Both the position numbers and the translations under genes were made by a program. Shown here one piece after another: positions 35,559 through 44,577 of a stretch of 64,000 nt of DNA. Every line of letters begins with the position of its first letter. Within the stretch, counting starts at the first letter, position 1. This DNA comes from an uncultured Winogradskyella sp. (GTDB taxonomy: Bacteria > Bacteroidota > Bacteroidia > Flavobacteriales > Flavobacteriaceae). The stretch covers positions 1,669,596-1,733,595 of the forward strand of contig NZ_CANMCZ010000001.1 of assembly GCF_947496485.1 (NCBI RefSeq). Direction: 5' to 3'. The notes beneath the pieces were generated by a model. That model was not told the origin of the DNA. It did no database searches and saw only the letters and a program-made list of their open reading frames with translations.

Positions 35559-36110
35559 TTAGACTGTCATTATCTCTTTCTCTTTAACATCTAGAATGTC
35601 ATCTACCCTTTTAACGTAAGTATCGGTTAATGATTGTACGTCAATTTCAGCATTTTTTTGTAGGTCTTCTGAAACATCAGCTTTTTTGATATCATTCATA
35701 GCTTCCTTTCGAGCATTTCTAACACCAACTTTAGCATCTTCAGTTTCAGCTTTGGCCTGTTTTGCTAAATCTTTACGACGCTCTTCGGTTAATGGAGGAA
35801 CATTAATTATAATCATTTCTCCATTATTCATAGGATTAAAACCAATGTTGGCAACCATAATACCACGCTCAATTTCTTGCAACATACTTTTTTCCCAAGG
35901 TTGAACAGAAATGGTTCTTCCATCTGGCGTATTTACATTTGCTACTTGACTTAATGGTGTTTGAGAACCATAATAATCTACCATTACACTACCTAGCATA
36001 GCAGGACTTGCTTTACCAGCTCTAATGTTAACTAATTGTTTTTCTAAATGCTTAATAGCTGCATCCATGGCTTCTTTAGCTGTATCTATAATAAATTTAA
36101 TTTCGTCCAT
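35559..36110 (-). CDS. frr: ribosome recycling factor
   Basis: A 183-residue protein of the standard RRF length. Recognisable parts are the long three-helix bundle and the conserved LVNIRAGKASPAMLGSVMVDYYGSQ (split here: NIRAGKASPAMLG and VDYYGSQTPLSQVANV) and PPLTEERRKDLAKQAK. It separates ribosomal subunits after termination together with EF-G. It follows pyrH by 43 bases, the widespread bacterial pair. Confidence 0.97.
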   Translation of the reverse strand: MDEIKFIIDTAKEAMDAAIKHLEKQLVNIRAGKASPAMLGSVMVDYYGSQTPLSQVANVNTPDGRTISVQPWEKSMLQEIERGIMVANIGFNPMNNGEMIIINVPPLTEERRKDLAKQAKAETEDAKVGVRNARKEAMNDIKKADVSEDLQKNAEIDVQSLTDTYVKRVDDILDVKEKEIMTV

Positions 36111-36153
36111 TGTATTAAAATTTAATTGAGTTTCATCAATATTTAAGCCAAAT

Positions 36154-36861
36154 TTAAATATTCACTTTAGTTCCTATGTTTTCCCCAGAAACTACTTTGA
36201 GTAAGTTTCCTTTTTTATTCATATCAAAAACGATAATGGGTAATTCATTTTCTTGACTCAACGTGAAAGCTGTGGTATCCATAACCTTAAGACCTTTTAG
36301 TAATACGTCTTTAAAAGAAATATGGTCAAACTTCACTGCTGTACTATCCTTTTCTGGGTCAGCGGTATAAATACCATCTACTCGAGTACCTTTTAAAATG
36401 ACATCTGCTTCAATTTCTATAGCACGAAGCACTGCAGCAGAATCTGTAGTGAAATATGGATTACCAGTTCCTCCTCCAAAAATCACAACACGTCCTTTTC
36501 GTAGGTGGCTCAATGCCTTTCTTCTTATAAAAGGTTCTGCTACTTCATTGATTTTGATTGCAGTTTGTAAACGTGTTTTAACATCTGCATCTTCTAATGC
36601 ATTTTGTAGAGCTAAACCATTGATTACAGTAGCTAACATTCCCATGTGGTCACCTTGAACACGATCCATACCATTCATAGCGCCAGCAACACCTCTAAAA
36701 ATATTTCCACCACCAATTACAATAGCAACTTCTACGCCTAATTCTGTGATTTCTTTTATATCCTTTGCATATTCAGATAGACGTTCTGGATCTATACCAT
36801 ATTGACGATTTCCCATTAAGGCTTCTCCAGATAATTTTAGCAGTATTCTTTTATATTTCAT
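36154..36861 (-). CDS. pyrH: UMP kinase
   Basis: A 235-residue amino-acid-kinase-fold enzyme that phosphorylates UMP to UDP. Motifs: [14 protein letters not shown] at the N-terminus, [27 protein letters not shown] and [17 protein letters not shown]. Usual length for bacteria. It is likely the first gene of a pyrH-frr transcript; a -7 box lies 21 bases upstream. Confidence 0.97.
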   Translation of the reverse strand: MKYKRILLKLSGEALMGNRQYGIDPERLSEYAKDIKEITELGVEVAIVIGGGNIFRGVAGAMNGMDRVQGDHMGMLATVINGLALQNALEDADVKTRLQTAIKINEVAEPFIRRKALSHLRKGRVVIFGGGTGNPYFTTDSAAVLRAIEIEADVILKGTRVDGIYTADPEKDSTAVKFDHISFKDVLLKGLKVMDTTAFTLSQENELPIIVFDMNKKGNLLKVVSGENIGTKVNI

Positions 36862-36881
36862 AAGTTGATTTGAAAGTTCAA

Positions 36882-36889
36882 CAAAGCTA
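36882..36889 (-). promoter_or_regulatory. -7 box for pyrH
   Basis: TAGCTTTG on the minus strand fits TAnnTTTG; the predicted start near 36878 gives a 17-base leader. No clear -33 box. Confidence 0.4.
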
Positions 36890-36940
36890 CATAATTATTA
36901 GCATCTGTAAAAGTGAAAAAAACATCAAACCTTTAAAGGT

Positions 36941-39298
36941 TTATGCACCTAGTCTTTTCTCTAAAGCTTTTGCTTTTTGAAGTGGAATGTAGTTAGCATC
37001 TGCATTCGCCAAAAACCTAAGGGTTATATCTAGATATTTCCTAGATTCGGTTTTATCTTCTTTTTCTAAAATTTCTGCGAGTTTTAGATAATTTAATGGG
37101 TCCTGAGTTTTTTTAGCGATCTCATTTCTCATTATTTCTAAAGCTCTTTTTGAATTACCACTTTTGTAAAAAACATCAGCAATAAAAAACTTAAAGCCTA
37201 TAAGTTTTTCTAAATCAGCACTACTGTTTTCAAAAACCTCAATACATTTTGAGTATTTTTTCTCTATATAGGCCTTAGAAAGATTAAATAAATCCACAAA
37301 TCCTTCACCTTGAGTTTTAAATACTAAATCTTTACACAAAAGGTAATCTGAAGTATCTCCAACTAACGGGTAACCATAATATATGGCTTGGAGATTAATA
37401 CCGCACCTAAAGTTGTCATAGCTATTAGGCATAAATGTTCCTAACTGTTCGATAACATGCTCAACACCTTCTAATTGCCCTGTAGATTGATAAAGTAATG
37501 TTTTTTTTGTATAATTTGAAAACATTACATTAATTATGGGTTGCTGCTTAATCGCTAATTCTTCATAGTCTTTTATAAGACTTAAAGCCTTGTTTACTTG
37601 GCCCATGCTATGTGCATAACTATATTTAGACCTCATATAGCTTAAGCTGTCTGATAAAGATGTAGCTTCTGATAAACCTTTGTCTATCCTTTTTAAAGCG
37701 TCTTCAAAATTAAGATTTATAAAATCTAAATAAGCAATTCGTCTTTGAATACTAGTGTTAAAAGGGTCTAAGGATTCTTCTTTAAGTAAGATGGTTTTGG
37801 CTTCTGTAATTTTTCCTTGTTCTTCGTACAAGTCGGCATACAGTAATCGGTTTTGCTCGCGTTCTGGAAATTCTTTAGTTAGTTGATCTAAAGAGCTCTT
37901 TGCATCGTCAAAATCATTATTACTTATTTGTATCTTATATAATTCTAGAAGACCAAGCTCTCTATTACCCTTTTCAATAGCTTTTTGCATTAAGGCTTTA
38001 GCTTGCTCAACGCCACCATTAATTGTATAGCGTGTTAGCAATAGCTTATAGGTATTAAAGTCATAAGGATATAAGTCTTTATGAAACTCTAATAATTTAA
38101 TTAAGGCATCACTGTTGTTCTGTAAACTATAAAACATTTGTTTAGGATAAAATTGCATACGCTTTGGTAAAGCTGCACCATATTTTATAGCATTTTTAAG
38201 GTACTTTAAAGATTCTGCCTGATTTCCTTGTCCAAAATATGCGCCACCAACAGTTAAATAACACATGGAGCAGTTAGGGTCTAGTTCTATAGCTTTTTTA
38301 CCTTCTGCGATCAATTCATTTAAAGCACTTGGATTTTTAAATAGCGTTATACTAGACTTAATATAATATTCTAATGCTTTTACATTTGAAGTTACTAAGG
38401 CAGATGCAGGAAGTGTGAAATTATTATCAAAATTAGCTAAATCTCTATCCTTTACATCATAATCGGTAGAAATAGCCTCGAAAATTTGGTCTCGTATAGC
38501 GTCTAACGCTATGAATATATCAGCATTTGATACATTCATTTTTAAAATACTTTTATTGTTTTTAGTTTGGTACAAATCACCTGAAAAGGTATAAATACCA
38601 TCGGTTTTTTTAAAAGTAATTTTGGTAAAATAGTCGTTTCTAGATTGTTTAGAAATATTACGTTGTACAGCAATATTTGGTGTTGTAAATAATGGTACAC
38701 CTAATTTTTGATAATGTGGGCTTAATTCAAAGCTCGAAGTCACATAAAATTCAGGACGTTGCTCCAAATTAAAATCGAGGAGTGTGGACATGGCAACGCC
38801 CATCCAGTCTAGTTCTCTATTGTCAGTTAAGTTTTCAAATTGAAATAGAGCAATACTTTTAACTTTTTTTAAGTCTGGTACTATTGCTTTAAATTCTTTA
38901 CCTTCTTCATCAACCAAAGCGATAAGTTCGGTTTCTCTATCCTTTATTTTGTCCTTACCTTTTATTAAAAACAAACCAATACCTAGACCTATAATAATAT
39001 TAGTAATTATAAAATATCTTGGCCATTTCTTTTTTTCATAGACCTCTTTTCCATTAGGTTGATATCCAAAATAAACCAATACAAAAACTGCGGGAGTCAA
39101 AATTAACCAAATGAACAAGTACCTGTCTTGCCATATATCACTGATTCCATAACGTTGTATAATAACGCTTTGAATAAATTGAAACAAACCAAAACCAACC
39201 GCCAAATAAGTCCCTAAATACTGAGGTATTTTACGATTCCATAGTTTTTCTAAAAACGATTTATTAGTATTCTTTCTCATTGGTTTCAGCTGATTCAC
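36941..39298 (-). CDS. membrane-anchored TolB-like/TPR protein
   Basis: A 785-residue protein with three N-terminal membrane helices (about 28-48, 60-78 and 94-112), then a FlgO/TolB-N-like domain (KSIALFQFENLTDNRELDWM, about 147-290) and a long array of tetratricopeptide-like helices (about 315-780). The same arrangement occurs in Bacteroidota behind DNA-binding or cyclase domains, but none is present here. The array should face the periplasm or cytoplasm as a protein-interaction surface. Role unknown. Met7 is a possible alternative start. It stands alone between pyrH and tsf, with the tsf terminator upstream. Confidence 0.75.
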   Translation of the reverse strand: MNQLKPMRKNTNKSFLEKLWNRKIPQYLGTYLAVGFGLFQFIQSVIIQRYGISDIWQDRYLFIWLILTPAVFVLVYFGYQPNGKEVYEKKKWPRYFIITNIIIGLGIGLFLIKGKDKIKDRETELIALVDEEGKEFKAIVPDLKKVKSIALFQFENLTDNRELDWMGVAMSTLLDFNLEQRPEFYVTSSFELSPHYQKLGVPLFTTPNIAVQRNISKQSRNDYFTKITFKKTDGIYTFSGDLYQTKNNKSILKMNVSNADIFIALDAIRDQIFEAISTDYDVKDRDLANFDNNFTLPASALVTSNVKALEYYIKSSITLFKNPSALNELIAEGKKAIELDPNCSMCYLTVGGAYFGQGNQAESLKYLKNAIKYGAALPKRMQFYPKQMFYSLQNNSDALIKLLEFHKDLYPYDFNTYKLLLTRYTINGGVEQAKALMQKAIEKGNRELGLLELYKIQISNNDFDDAKSSLDQLTKEFPEREQNRLLYADLYEEQGKITEAKTILLKEESLDPFNTSIQRRIAYLDFINLNFEDALKRIDKGLSEATSLSDSLSYMRSKYSYAHSMGQVNKALSLIKDYEELAIKQQPIINVMFSNYTKKTLLYQSTGQLEGVEHVIEQLGTFMPNSYDNFRCGINLQAIYYGYPLVGDTSDYLLCKDLVFKTQGEGFVDLFNLSKAYIEKKYSKCIEVFENSSADLEKLIGFKFFIADVFYKSGNSKRALEIMRNEIAKKTQDPLNYLKLAEILEKEDKTESRKYLDITLRFLANADANYIPLQKAKALEKRLGA

Positions 39299-39344
39299 GA
39301 AAATAGGAATATACTTGCTTAGTTCAAACTCTTATTAAATAAAA

Positions 39345-39372
39345 AAACCTCCAAATTAACATTTGGAGGTTT
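39345..39372 (-). terminator. terminator of rpsB-tsf
   Basis: A perfect 12-bp stem AAACCTCCAAAT (39345-39356) and ATTTGGAGGTTT (39361-39372) with a 4-base loop and a run of Ts on the minus strand; 18 bases past the tsf stop. Confidence 0.9.
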
Positions 39373-39390
39373 ATATAAAGTTATGGCATG

Positions 39391-40365
39391 TTATCCTACA
39401 ATAGCTCTTTTAAATCCTACAACAGAAACATCTCCATAAGACTTAACGTAGTCTGCAACAGTTTGCTTTTCATCTTTAATAAACTTTTGATCTAATAAAC
39501 ATTGTTCTTGATCTAAAGTCGTATTATCAGAAATAAAACGTTCCATCTTACCAGGTAAGATTCTATCCCAGATTTGTTCTGGCTTCCCTTCAGCTTTTAA
39601 TTCTGCTTTAGCAGCATCTTCTGCGGCAGTTAAAACCTCAGGAGTTAATTGTGCCATAGAAATATATTTTGGTACATTTTTTAAGGTCTTACCCAAACGT
39701 CCTAATTCGATATTATCTTTTTCAATCACAGCAATACGGGCTTCAGTTTCTGAAGCGACAAATGCAGGATCAAAATCTTTATAAGATAAAGTAGTTGCTC
39801 CCATAGAAGCTACTTGCATAGCAACATCTTTAACCAAAGTTTCAACATTATCAACTTTAGCAGATAAACCTACTAAAGCAGCAATTTTATTAATGTGAAC
39901 GTATTGTCCAACGTATGGTGCATCTAATTTTTCAAAAGCTGTTATATCTAATTTTTCTCCAATTACACCAGTTTGTTCAGTTAACTTTTCTGCAACGGTC
40001 ATACCACCAAAATCAGCAGCTAAAAATTCTTCTTTTGTATTACAGGTTAATGCAATATCGCCTAAATCATTAGCTAATTTTACAAAGTTTTCATTTTTTC
40101 CAACAAAATCTGTTTCACAGCCTAATACGATAGCAACACCAGAAGTGTTATCTGCATTAATTTTTGCTACAGCAGCACCTTCAGAAGAATCTCTATCTGC
40201 TCTTTTTTCTGCAACTTTTTGTCCTTTTTTACGTAAAACTTCGATAGCTTTATCAAAATCACCACCAGCTTCAACTAAAGCTTTTTTACAATCCATCATA
40301 CCAGCACCAGTTGCTTGTCTTAGCTTGTTTACTTCTGCTGCTGTAACTTTTACAGTATTTTCCAT
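39391..40365 (-). CDS. tsf: translation elongation factor Ts
   Basis: The nucleotide-exchange factor for EF-Tu, 324 residues, longer than the 283 of E. coli as is usual in the phylum. The UBA-like N-terminal domain (VNKLRQATGAGMMDCKKALV), the first core motif (VLGCETDFVGKNENF) and the C-terminal module are present. It is the second gene of the rpsB-tsf operon, with an 81-base gap that holds a long hairpin. Confidence 0.97.
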   Translation of the reverse strand: MENTVKVTAAEVNKLRQATGAGMMDCKKALVEAGGDFDKAIEVLRKKGQKVAEKRADRDSSEGAAVAKINADNTSGVAIVLGCETDFVGKNENFVKLANDLGDIALTCNTKEEFLAADFGGMTVAEKLTEQTGVIGEKLDITAFEKLDAPYVGQYVHINKIAALVGLSAKVDNVETLVKDVAMQVASMGATTLSYKDFDPAFVASETEARIAVIEKDNIELGRLGKTLKNVPKYISMAQLTPEVLTAAEDAAKAELKAEGKPEQIWDRILPGKMERFISDNTTLDQEQCLLDQKFIKDEKQTVADYVKSYGDVSVVGFKRAIVG

Positions 40366-40380
40366 AGTTTTTAAAATTTA

Positions 40381-40427
40381 AAAAGTCATTCAATTAATTT
40401 TCGAACGAAAAGAACTAAATGACTTTT
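40381..40427 (-). promoter_or_regulatory. nested hairpin between rpsB and tsf
   Basis: An outer perfect 10-bp stem, AAAAGTCATT (40381-40390) and AATGACTTTT (40418-40427), encloses an inner 6-bp stem TTTTCG (40398-40403) and CGAAAA (40406-40411). It may reduce read-through into tsf or protect the mRNA. No long T run follows on the minus strand. Confidence 0.5.
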
Positions 40428-40446
40428 AATATTGTATAAATGTTAT

Positions 40447-41247
40447 TTATTCTTCTTCTTGAGCTGCTACTGGAGCTTTTTCAGCCTTCTTAACTGCTGG
40501 TTTAGCTTCTGCTTTCGCTTCTGTTTTTTGAGCTTTTCCGTCTTTTTCAGCACGTTCTGCTTTTCTTTCGTTTAAACCATCTGCAACTGCTGAAGTTACG
40601 ATAGATAAAATCTTATCAATAGATTTAGAAGCATCGTCATTTGAAGGAATTAAATAATCTACTTCACGTGGGTCAGAATTAGTATCTACCATTGCAAAGA
40701 TTGGAATATTTAATTTTTGTGCTTCTTTAATAGCGATGTGCTCACGCATAATATCAACAACAAATAAAGCACCTGGTAAACGTGTCATATCAGATATAGA
40801 ACCTAAATTCTTCTCTAACTTAGCACGTAAACGATTAACTTGTAAACGTTCTTTCTTAGATAAAGAGTTGAATGTTCCGTCTTTCTTCATTCTATCAATA
40901 GAGGCCATTTTCTTAACAGCTTTTCTAATAGTTACGAAGTTAGTTAGCATTCCACCTGGCCAACGTTCGGTAATGTAAGGTTGGTTTACAGCAGCTGCCT
41001 TTTCAGCAACAATGTCTTTAGCTTGTTTTTTTGTAGCAACGAATAAAATCTTCTTTCCCGATGCTGCTATTTTAGCTAATGCATCAGAAGTTTCTTGAAT
41101 TTTTGCTGCTGTTTTGTAAAGGTTGATAATATGGATACCGTTACGCTCCATATAAATGTAAGGAGCCATGTTTGGGTTCCACTTGCGTGTTAGGTGACCA
41201 AAGTGTACACCTGCTTCTAGTAGTTCTTTTACTTCTACTTTTTCCAT
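40447..41247 (-). CDS. rpsB: 30S ribosomal protein S2
   Basis: A 266-residue S2: EAGVHFGHLTRKWNPNMAPY at the N-terminus, GKKILFVATKKQAKD, and the conserved PGALFVVDIMREHIAIKEA and IPIFAMVDTNSDP. A Lys/Ala/Glu-rich tail of about 35 residues extends beyond the family core. First gene of rpsB-tsf, with a 179-base upstream region that also holds the rpsI terminator. Confidence 0.98.
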   Translation of the reverse strand: MEKVEVKELLEAGVHFGHLTRKWNPNMAPYIYMERNGIHIINLYKTAAKIQETSDALAKIAASGKKILFVATKKQAKDIVAEKAAAVNQPYITERWPGGMLTNFVTIRKAVKKMASIDRMKKDGTFNSLSKKERLQVNRLRAKLEKNLGSISDMTRLPGALFVVDIMREHIAIKEAQKLNIPIFAMVDTNSDPREVDYLIPSNDDASKSIDKILSIVTSAVADGLNERKAERAEKDGKAQKTEAKAEAKPAVKKAEKAPVAAQEEE

Positions 41248-41378
41248 GTTGTAATAGTTTACGTTCTGTTAAATTAGCAATGGCTGAGTGGTTGCTTACG
41301 CGCGCCTCAATCATTTAGATGCTAAACTTTTAATTCTGAACTCGTTTCAGAATCTTTTAAATTTCAATAAAATAAGAT

Positions 41379-41410
41379 AATTCAGAATCTGAATGAACAG
41401 ACTCTGAATT
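41379..41410 (-). terminator. terminator of rplM-rpsI
   Basis: AATTCAGAATCTG (41379-41391) and CAGACTCTGAATT (41398-41410) make a 13-bp stem with one G-U pair and a 6-base loop. It lies 16 bases past the rpsI stop and is followed by T-rich sequence. A second hairpin, ATTCTGAA (41333-41340) with TTCAGAAT (41346-41353), lies just downstream towards rpsB. Confidence 0.75.
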
Positions 41411-41426
41411 AAATATTGTTTGGATA

Positions 41427-41813
41427 TTAACGTTTTGAGAATTGGAATTTCTTACGCGCTTTCTTCTGTCCGAATTTCTTACGCTCTACCATTCTTGGAT
41501 CTCTAGTTAATAGACCTTCTGGCTTTAATATTGCTCTGTTTTCAGGGTCTAACTCGCACATTGCACGAGAAAGTCCTAAACGTATTGCTTCTGCCTGGCC
41601 GGTGATACCACCTCCATATACGTTAACAGTAATATCAAAGTTGCCATCATTGTTAGTCAAGGCTAAAGGTTGGTTTACTTTGTACTGAAGTGTTCCAGTA
41701 GTAAAGTATTCCGCCATGTCTTTTTTGTTCACCGTGATCTTGCCTTTTCCTTTAGCAACATACACACGAGCAACAGCCGTCTTTCTACGGCCAATTTTGT
41801 GAATTACTTCCAT
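41427..41813 (-). CDS. rpsI: 30S ribosomal protein S9
   Basis: A 128-residue S9 with GRRKTAVARVYV at the start, GGGITGQAEAIRLGLSRAM in the middle and the basic tail ending KKFQFSKR that reaches the P site. Its ATG overlaps the TAA of rplM by one base (TAATG), so translation is coupled. Confidence 0.98.
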   Translation of the reverse strand: MEVIHKIGRRKTAVARVYVAKGKGKITVNKKDMAEYFTTGTLQYKVNQPLALTNNDGNFDITVNVYGGGITGQAEAIRLGLSRAMCELDPENRAILKPEGLLTRDPRMVERKKFGQKKARKKFQFSKR

Positions 41814-42268
41814 TAGTTAATTTCGTTTAATTGTATTGCTTTTGGTTTTTGCGCTTCGTGAGCATGCTCTGTACCAGAAACAACTGTTAAATTTCTGAAA
41901 AGAACTGAACCTAATTTGTTTTTAGGTAACATTCCTTTTACTGACTTTTCTACTAATCTGGTTGGGTCTTTCTCAAACATTTCAGTAGCAGTCAGGCTTC
42001 TTTGTCCACCTGGATAACCTGTGTGACGGATATAACTTTTATCTGTCCATTTGTTACCAGTTAAGTTGATTTTTTCTGCATTAACAACAATTACGTTATC
42101 ACCGCAATCAACGTGTGGCGTAAAATTAGGTTTGTGCTTACCTCTTAAAAGTATTGCTACTCTCGAAGCTAAGCGACCTAAAGTTTGTCCTTCAGCATCT
42201 ACTAAAACCCACTCCTTATTGACGGTAGCTTTGTTAGCAGAAACTGTTTTGTAGCTTAATGTATCCAC
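41813..42268 (-). CDS. rplM: 50S ribosomal protein L13
   Basis: A 151-residue L13 with [40 protein letters not shown] and [13 protein letters not shown] [16 protein letters not shown]. First gene of the rplM-rpsI operon. Its short leader carries two hairpins, so feedback control by L13 is plausible. Confidence 0.98.
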   Translation of the reverse strand: MDTLSYKTVSANKATVNKEWVLVDAEGQTLGRLASRVAILLRGKHKPNFTPHVDCGDNVIVVNAEKINLTGNKWTDKSYIRHTGYPGGQRSLTATEMFEKDPTRLVEKSVKGMLPKNKLGSVLFRNLTVVSGTEHAHEAQKPKAIQLNEIN

Positions 42269-42285
42269 ACTAATTTGATTTATTA

Positions 42286-42332
42286 TTGCGCTTTACAGCG
42301 CAAAAGATTAAACATTCCTCTTTAAAAAAGAG
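42286..42332 (-). promoter_or_regulatory. candidate L13 leader with two hairpins
   Basis: In minus-strand order: CTCTTT-TTT-AAAGAG (42332-42318), then TTGCGCT-GTAA-AGCGCAA (42303-42286), a 7-bp stem closed by a GNRA-type GTAA tetraloop. The second hairpin ends 17 bases before the rplM ATG, where it could hide the start from ribosomes. Confidence 0.4.
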
Positions 42333-42336
42333 TTTG

Positions 42337-42366
42337 CAAATTTACGATAAACTATTGGATTACCAA
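42337..42366 (-). promoter_or_regulatory. promoter of rplM-rpsI
   Basis: On the minus strand TTG (42366-42364), 19 bases, then TAAATTTG (42344-42337). The predicted start near 42333 coincides with the top of the first leader hairpin. Confidence 0.6.
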
Positions 42367-42430
42367 GCGTTGAGGTAGCTTTTTTTTCCTTGTTATGCTA
42401 GCAAGAGAAATTCAATATACAAACTAATAC

Positions 42431-43528
42431 TTAAGGGATGTAAATTGATGGATTTGGAAAAAATGCAGCAATGGCAAACCACATACTTGTAACACTTTTT
42501 GAGGGTGCTAATTTTTGCCCCAACCTTGGACCTTCTATGGCTTCTCCAAACATGTTCCATTTATTACCTTCATTGTCCGCAAAGAAAATTTCAGAATCTT
42601 GAAAGTCATAAGTAAATGTAAGGTTATCAAAGGCAGCACTCATTTTAAAGGCAACAATGATGTTTTCATTACCGACAATAAGATAATCTGTATTGAAGAA
42701 ACTATCTCTAATAGCATTGCCGCCAATAAAATTAGAAAATCTATAGACTTTAGATCTATTATTTTCTGTAATTATTGCAAATATGCGTTCTTTATTTGGT
42801 AAAGCTGTATTTATTGGACTTGGGACAAAAATAAAAAAGTTATGATCAGTTTTATAAGGACCATACGGATAGCTTCCATATGGCTTGTCGAAACCGGTTT
42901 CTAAATTCAGGACTAATGAATTTGGGAATGAATTTTTCCAAGTACCCCAATTTGTTTCAATAACAGATATTTTAGTAGGAGTTTCTCCTAAAAGTTCTCC
43001 ATTGACACATTCTTGCAAAATTTGAGACCAGTTACTATCAGTCTCCCTATCATATAAGATTAGATTAGCGTTATATAATAAACCGGAAACTCCAAAAGTT
43101 GAAAATGTATTATTTGCTCTACTTCGCCAAGCAAATGCGGTTCCTGTAAGAGGGCAGTAGGATAATGTTGTTTTGGTTCCGTCTAAATCATCATTAACAA
43201 TTTCGTGCCAATCTAAAATGAAATGTGGATATGCTTTTACCATATCGCCTATTTTTATACCAACAACCAATTCATCATCAGATAAGTAATTAACACTACT
43301 GGCGATATCGAACATTGGATTATCAATGGATGGAATTCCATCTTTTCCCGGACCACCATCTCTAACCTCTCCTACAGGTATCGACCAAGGATCACTAGGC
43401 GCAGAGCCGTCATCATCATTTCCTCCTGTAATACCGCCTCCACTGTCATTATTAGGAGAGTCAGTAGAACTACAGCCAACAAGCATTAGAACAAATAAAG
43501 TTATTAGTAAAGTTTGTAAATTTTTCAT
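42431..43528 (-). CDS. DUF3179-domain lipoprotein
   Basis: A 365-residue exported lipoprotein (lipobox LVGC, Cys19) with a Gly/Asp/Ser-rich linker (20-45). The DUF3179 domain follows with its hallmark DWHEIVNDDLDGTKTTLSYC and PLTGTAFAW, where Cys, Thr and His/Glu are invariant in the family; no function is known. It follows a barrel protein by 5 bases, so the two are one unit. Confidence 0.88.
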   Translation of the reverse strand: MKNLQTLLITLFVLMLVGCSSTDSPNNDSGGGITGGNDDDGSAPSDPWSIPVGEVRDGGPGKDGIPSIDNPMFDIASSVNYLSDDELVVGIKIGDMVKAYPHFILDWHEIVNDDLDGTKTTLSYCPLTGTAFAWRSRANNTFSTFGVSGLLYNANLILYDRETDSNWSQILQECVNGELLGETPTKISVIETNWGTWKNSFPNSLVLNLETGFDKPYGSYPYGPYKTDHNFFIFVPSPINTALPNKERIFAIITENNRSKVYRFSNFIGGNAIRDSFFNTDYLIVGNENIIVAFKMSAAFDNLTFTYDFQDSEIFFADNEGNKWNMFGEAIEGPRLGQKLAPSKSVTSMWFAIAAFFPNPSIYIP

Positions 43529-43533
43529 GGCAA

Positions 43534-44505
43534 TTAATTTATGATAAGAGCTTGTGGTTTATTGAATAAGTTAAACAAAAGTCCTGTTGTTAATCTATAA
43601 GTTGGTGTTAATTGTATACCGTCTGGTCTAGAATATAGAGGCAATTCAGCAGCAGCATTAAATGATGCATTTTGAAATAGTTGAATCGAAAAATTTGGTA
43701 TTATAAATACCCAATCTCCACCTGTATTTGGGATATCAAATCCCAGAGTTCGATCTTTAGTAGCATTTCTATATTTAAAGGTAATGCCAGGGTTTATGAA
43801 TGTTTTTTTAATGATAAACTGATCAGAAAGACTTATGTAAGCTTGAAGTTCATCTCCGAATTGATATGTGGAGTTCCCAAAATAAGTAGTGTTTTCACCA
43901 GGTTGTCTATAAACTACTCTGGTTGAAAATGTCATGGTTGGTCTAAAATCAAATGTTTTTGAAGCTCCTAGTAAATAAATTAAATCCCAAGCGTTGCTTC
44001 CTGGCTGTAAATCTGCATTTAAGGTTATACCTTGATCGTTGGTTTCGGTTGATGAGCCAACAGGAATTTTAACTCCAAATCCGAGATTAATACTCCAGTT
44101 TTTTTCTATGTTATTTATAATCTTATATCGAGCTAATACAATGGCATCACCAATACCATATGTTTGATCTAAGTTTTCAGTGTCAAATTGAGATATAATA
44201 CGTCTTTGATTTACCCAAGTAAATAAGCCCTCAATTGATAATTTTTTTGAAAACGAATAACCAGCATTAACTAAAACAGAATGCGTAGTTCTTAATCTTG
44301 AATCATCATCTAAAGTTTCAGAATCATTTTTTAGAGTATTTAGATTATTGAAATCGTAGCTTAAACCTAAAATTAAACTATGGTCTTCAGAAAACTCTAG
44401 ACCAATGTTATTTGATAAAGGAATACCACCCGAGCAACAGGTTTGACTGTAAGTTAAACCAATAGAAAACACTCCTATAATTACAATAAGAAATCTGAAC
44501 ATCAT
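43534..44505 (-). CDS. outer-membrane barrel protein paired with DUF3179 protein
   Basis: A 323-residue exported protein. The signal (about 1-20) is followed directly by QTCCSGGIPLSNNIGLEF, a Cys-Cys start I have seen in a Bacteroidota family of transporter-like barrels. The remainder alternates in barrel fashion (LVNAGYSFSKKLSIEGLFTW split by turns). It begins with Met-Met; either could start. Proximity to the DUF3179 lipoprotein suggests a joint envelope function that I cannot name. Confidence 0.7.
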   Translation of the reverse strand: MMFRFLIVIIGVFSIGLTYSQTCCSGGIPLSNNIGLEFSEDHSLILGLSYDFNNLNTLKNDSETLDDDSRLRTTHSVLVNAGYSFSKKLSIEGLFTWVNQRRIISQFDTENLDQTYGIGDAIVLARYKIINNIEKNWSINLGFGVKIPVGSSTETNDQGITLNADLQPGSNAWDLIYLLGASKTFDFRPTMTFSTRVVYRQPGENTTYFGNSTYQFGDELQAYISLSDQFIIKKTFINPGITFKYRNATKDRTLGFDIPNTGGDWVFIIPNFSIQLFQNASFNAAAELPLYSRPDGIQLTPTYRLTTGLLFNLFNKPQALIIN

Positions 44506-44577
44506 TGCTTTTTATATTCAAGAGAACTTAGAATTTAGACGCTAATTTTTTGATTACTTACAGTAAAATGAGGAAAT

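Noticed and set aside
42391..42408. Short stem CTTG/CAAG after the DUF3179 gene as a terminator
   Set aside because: Four base pairs only and no proper T run.
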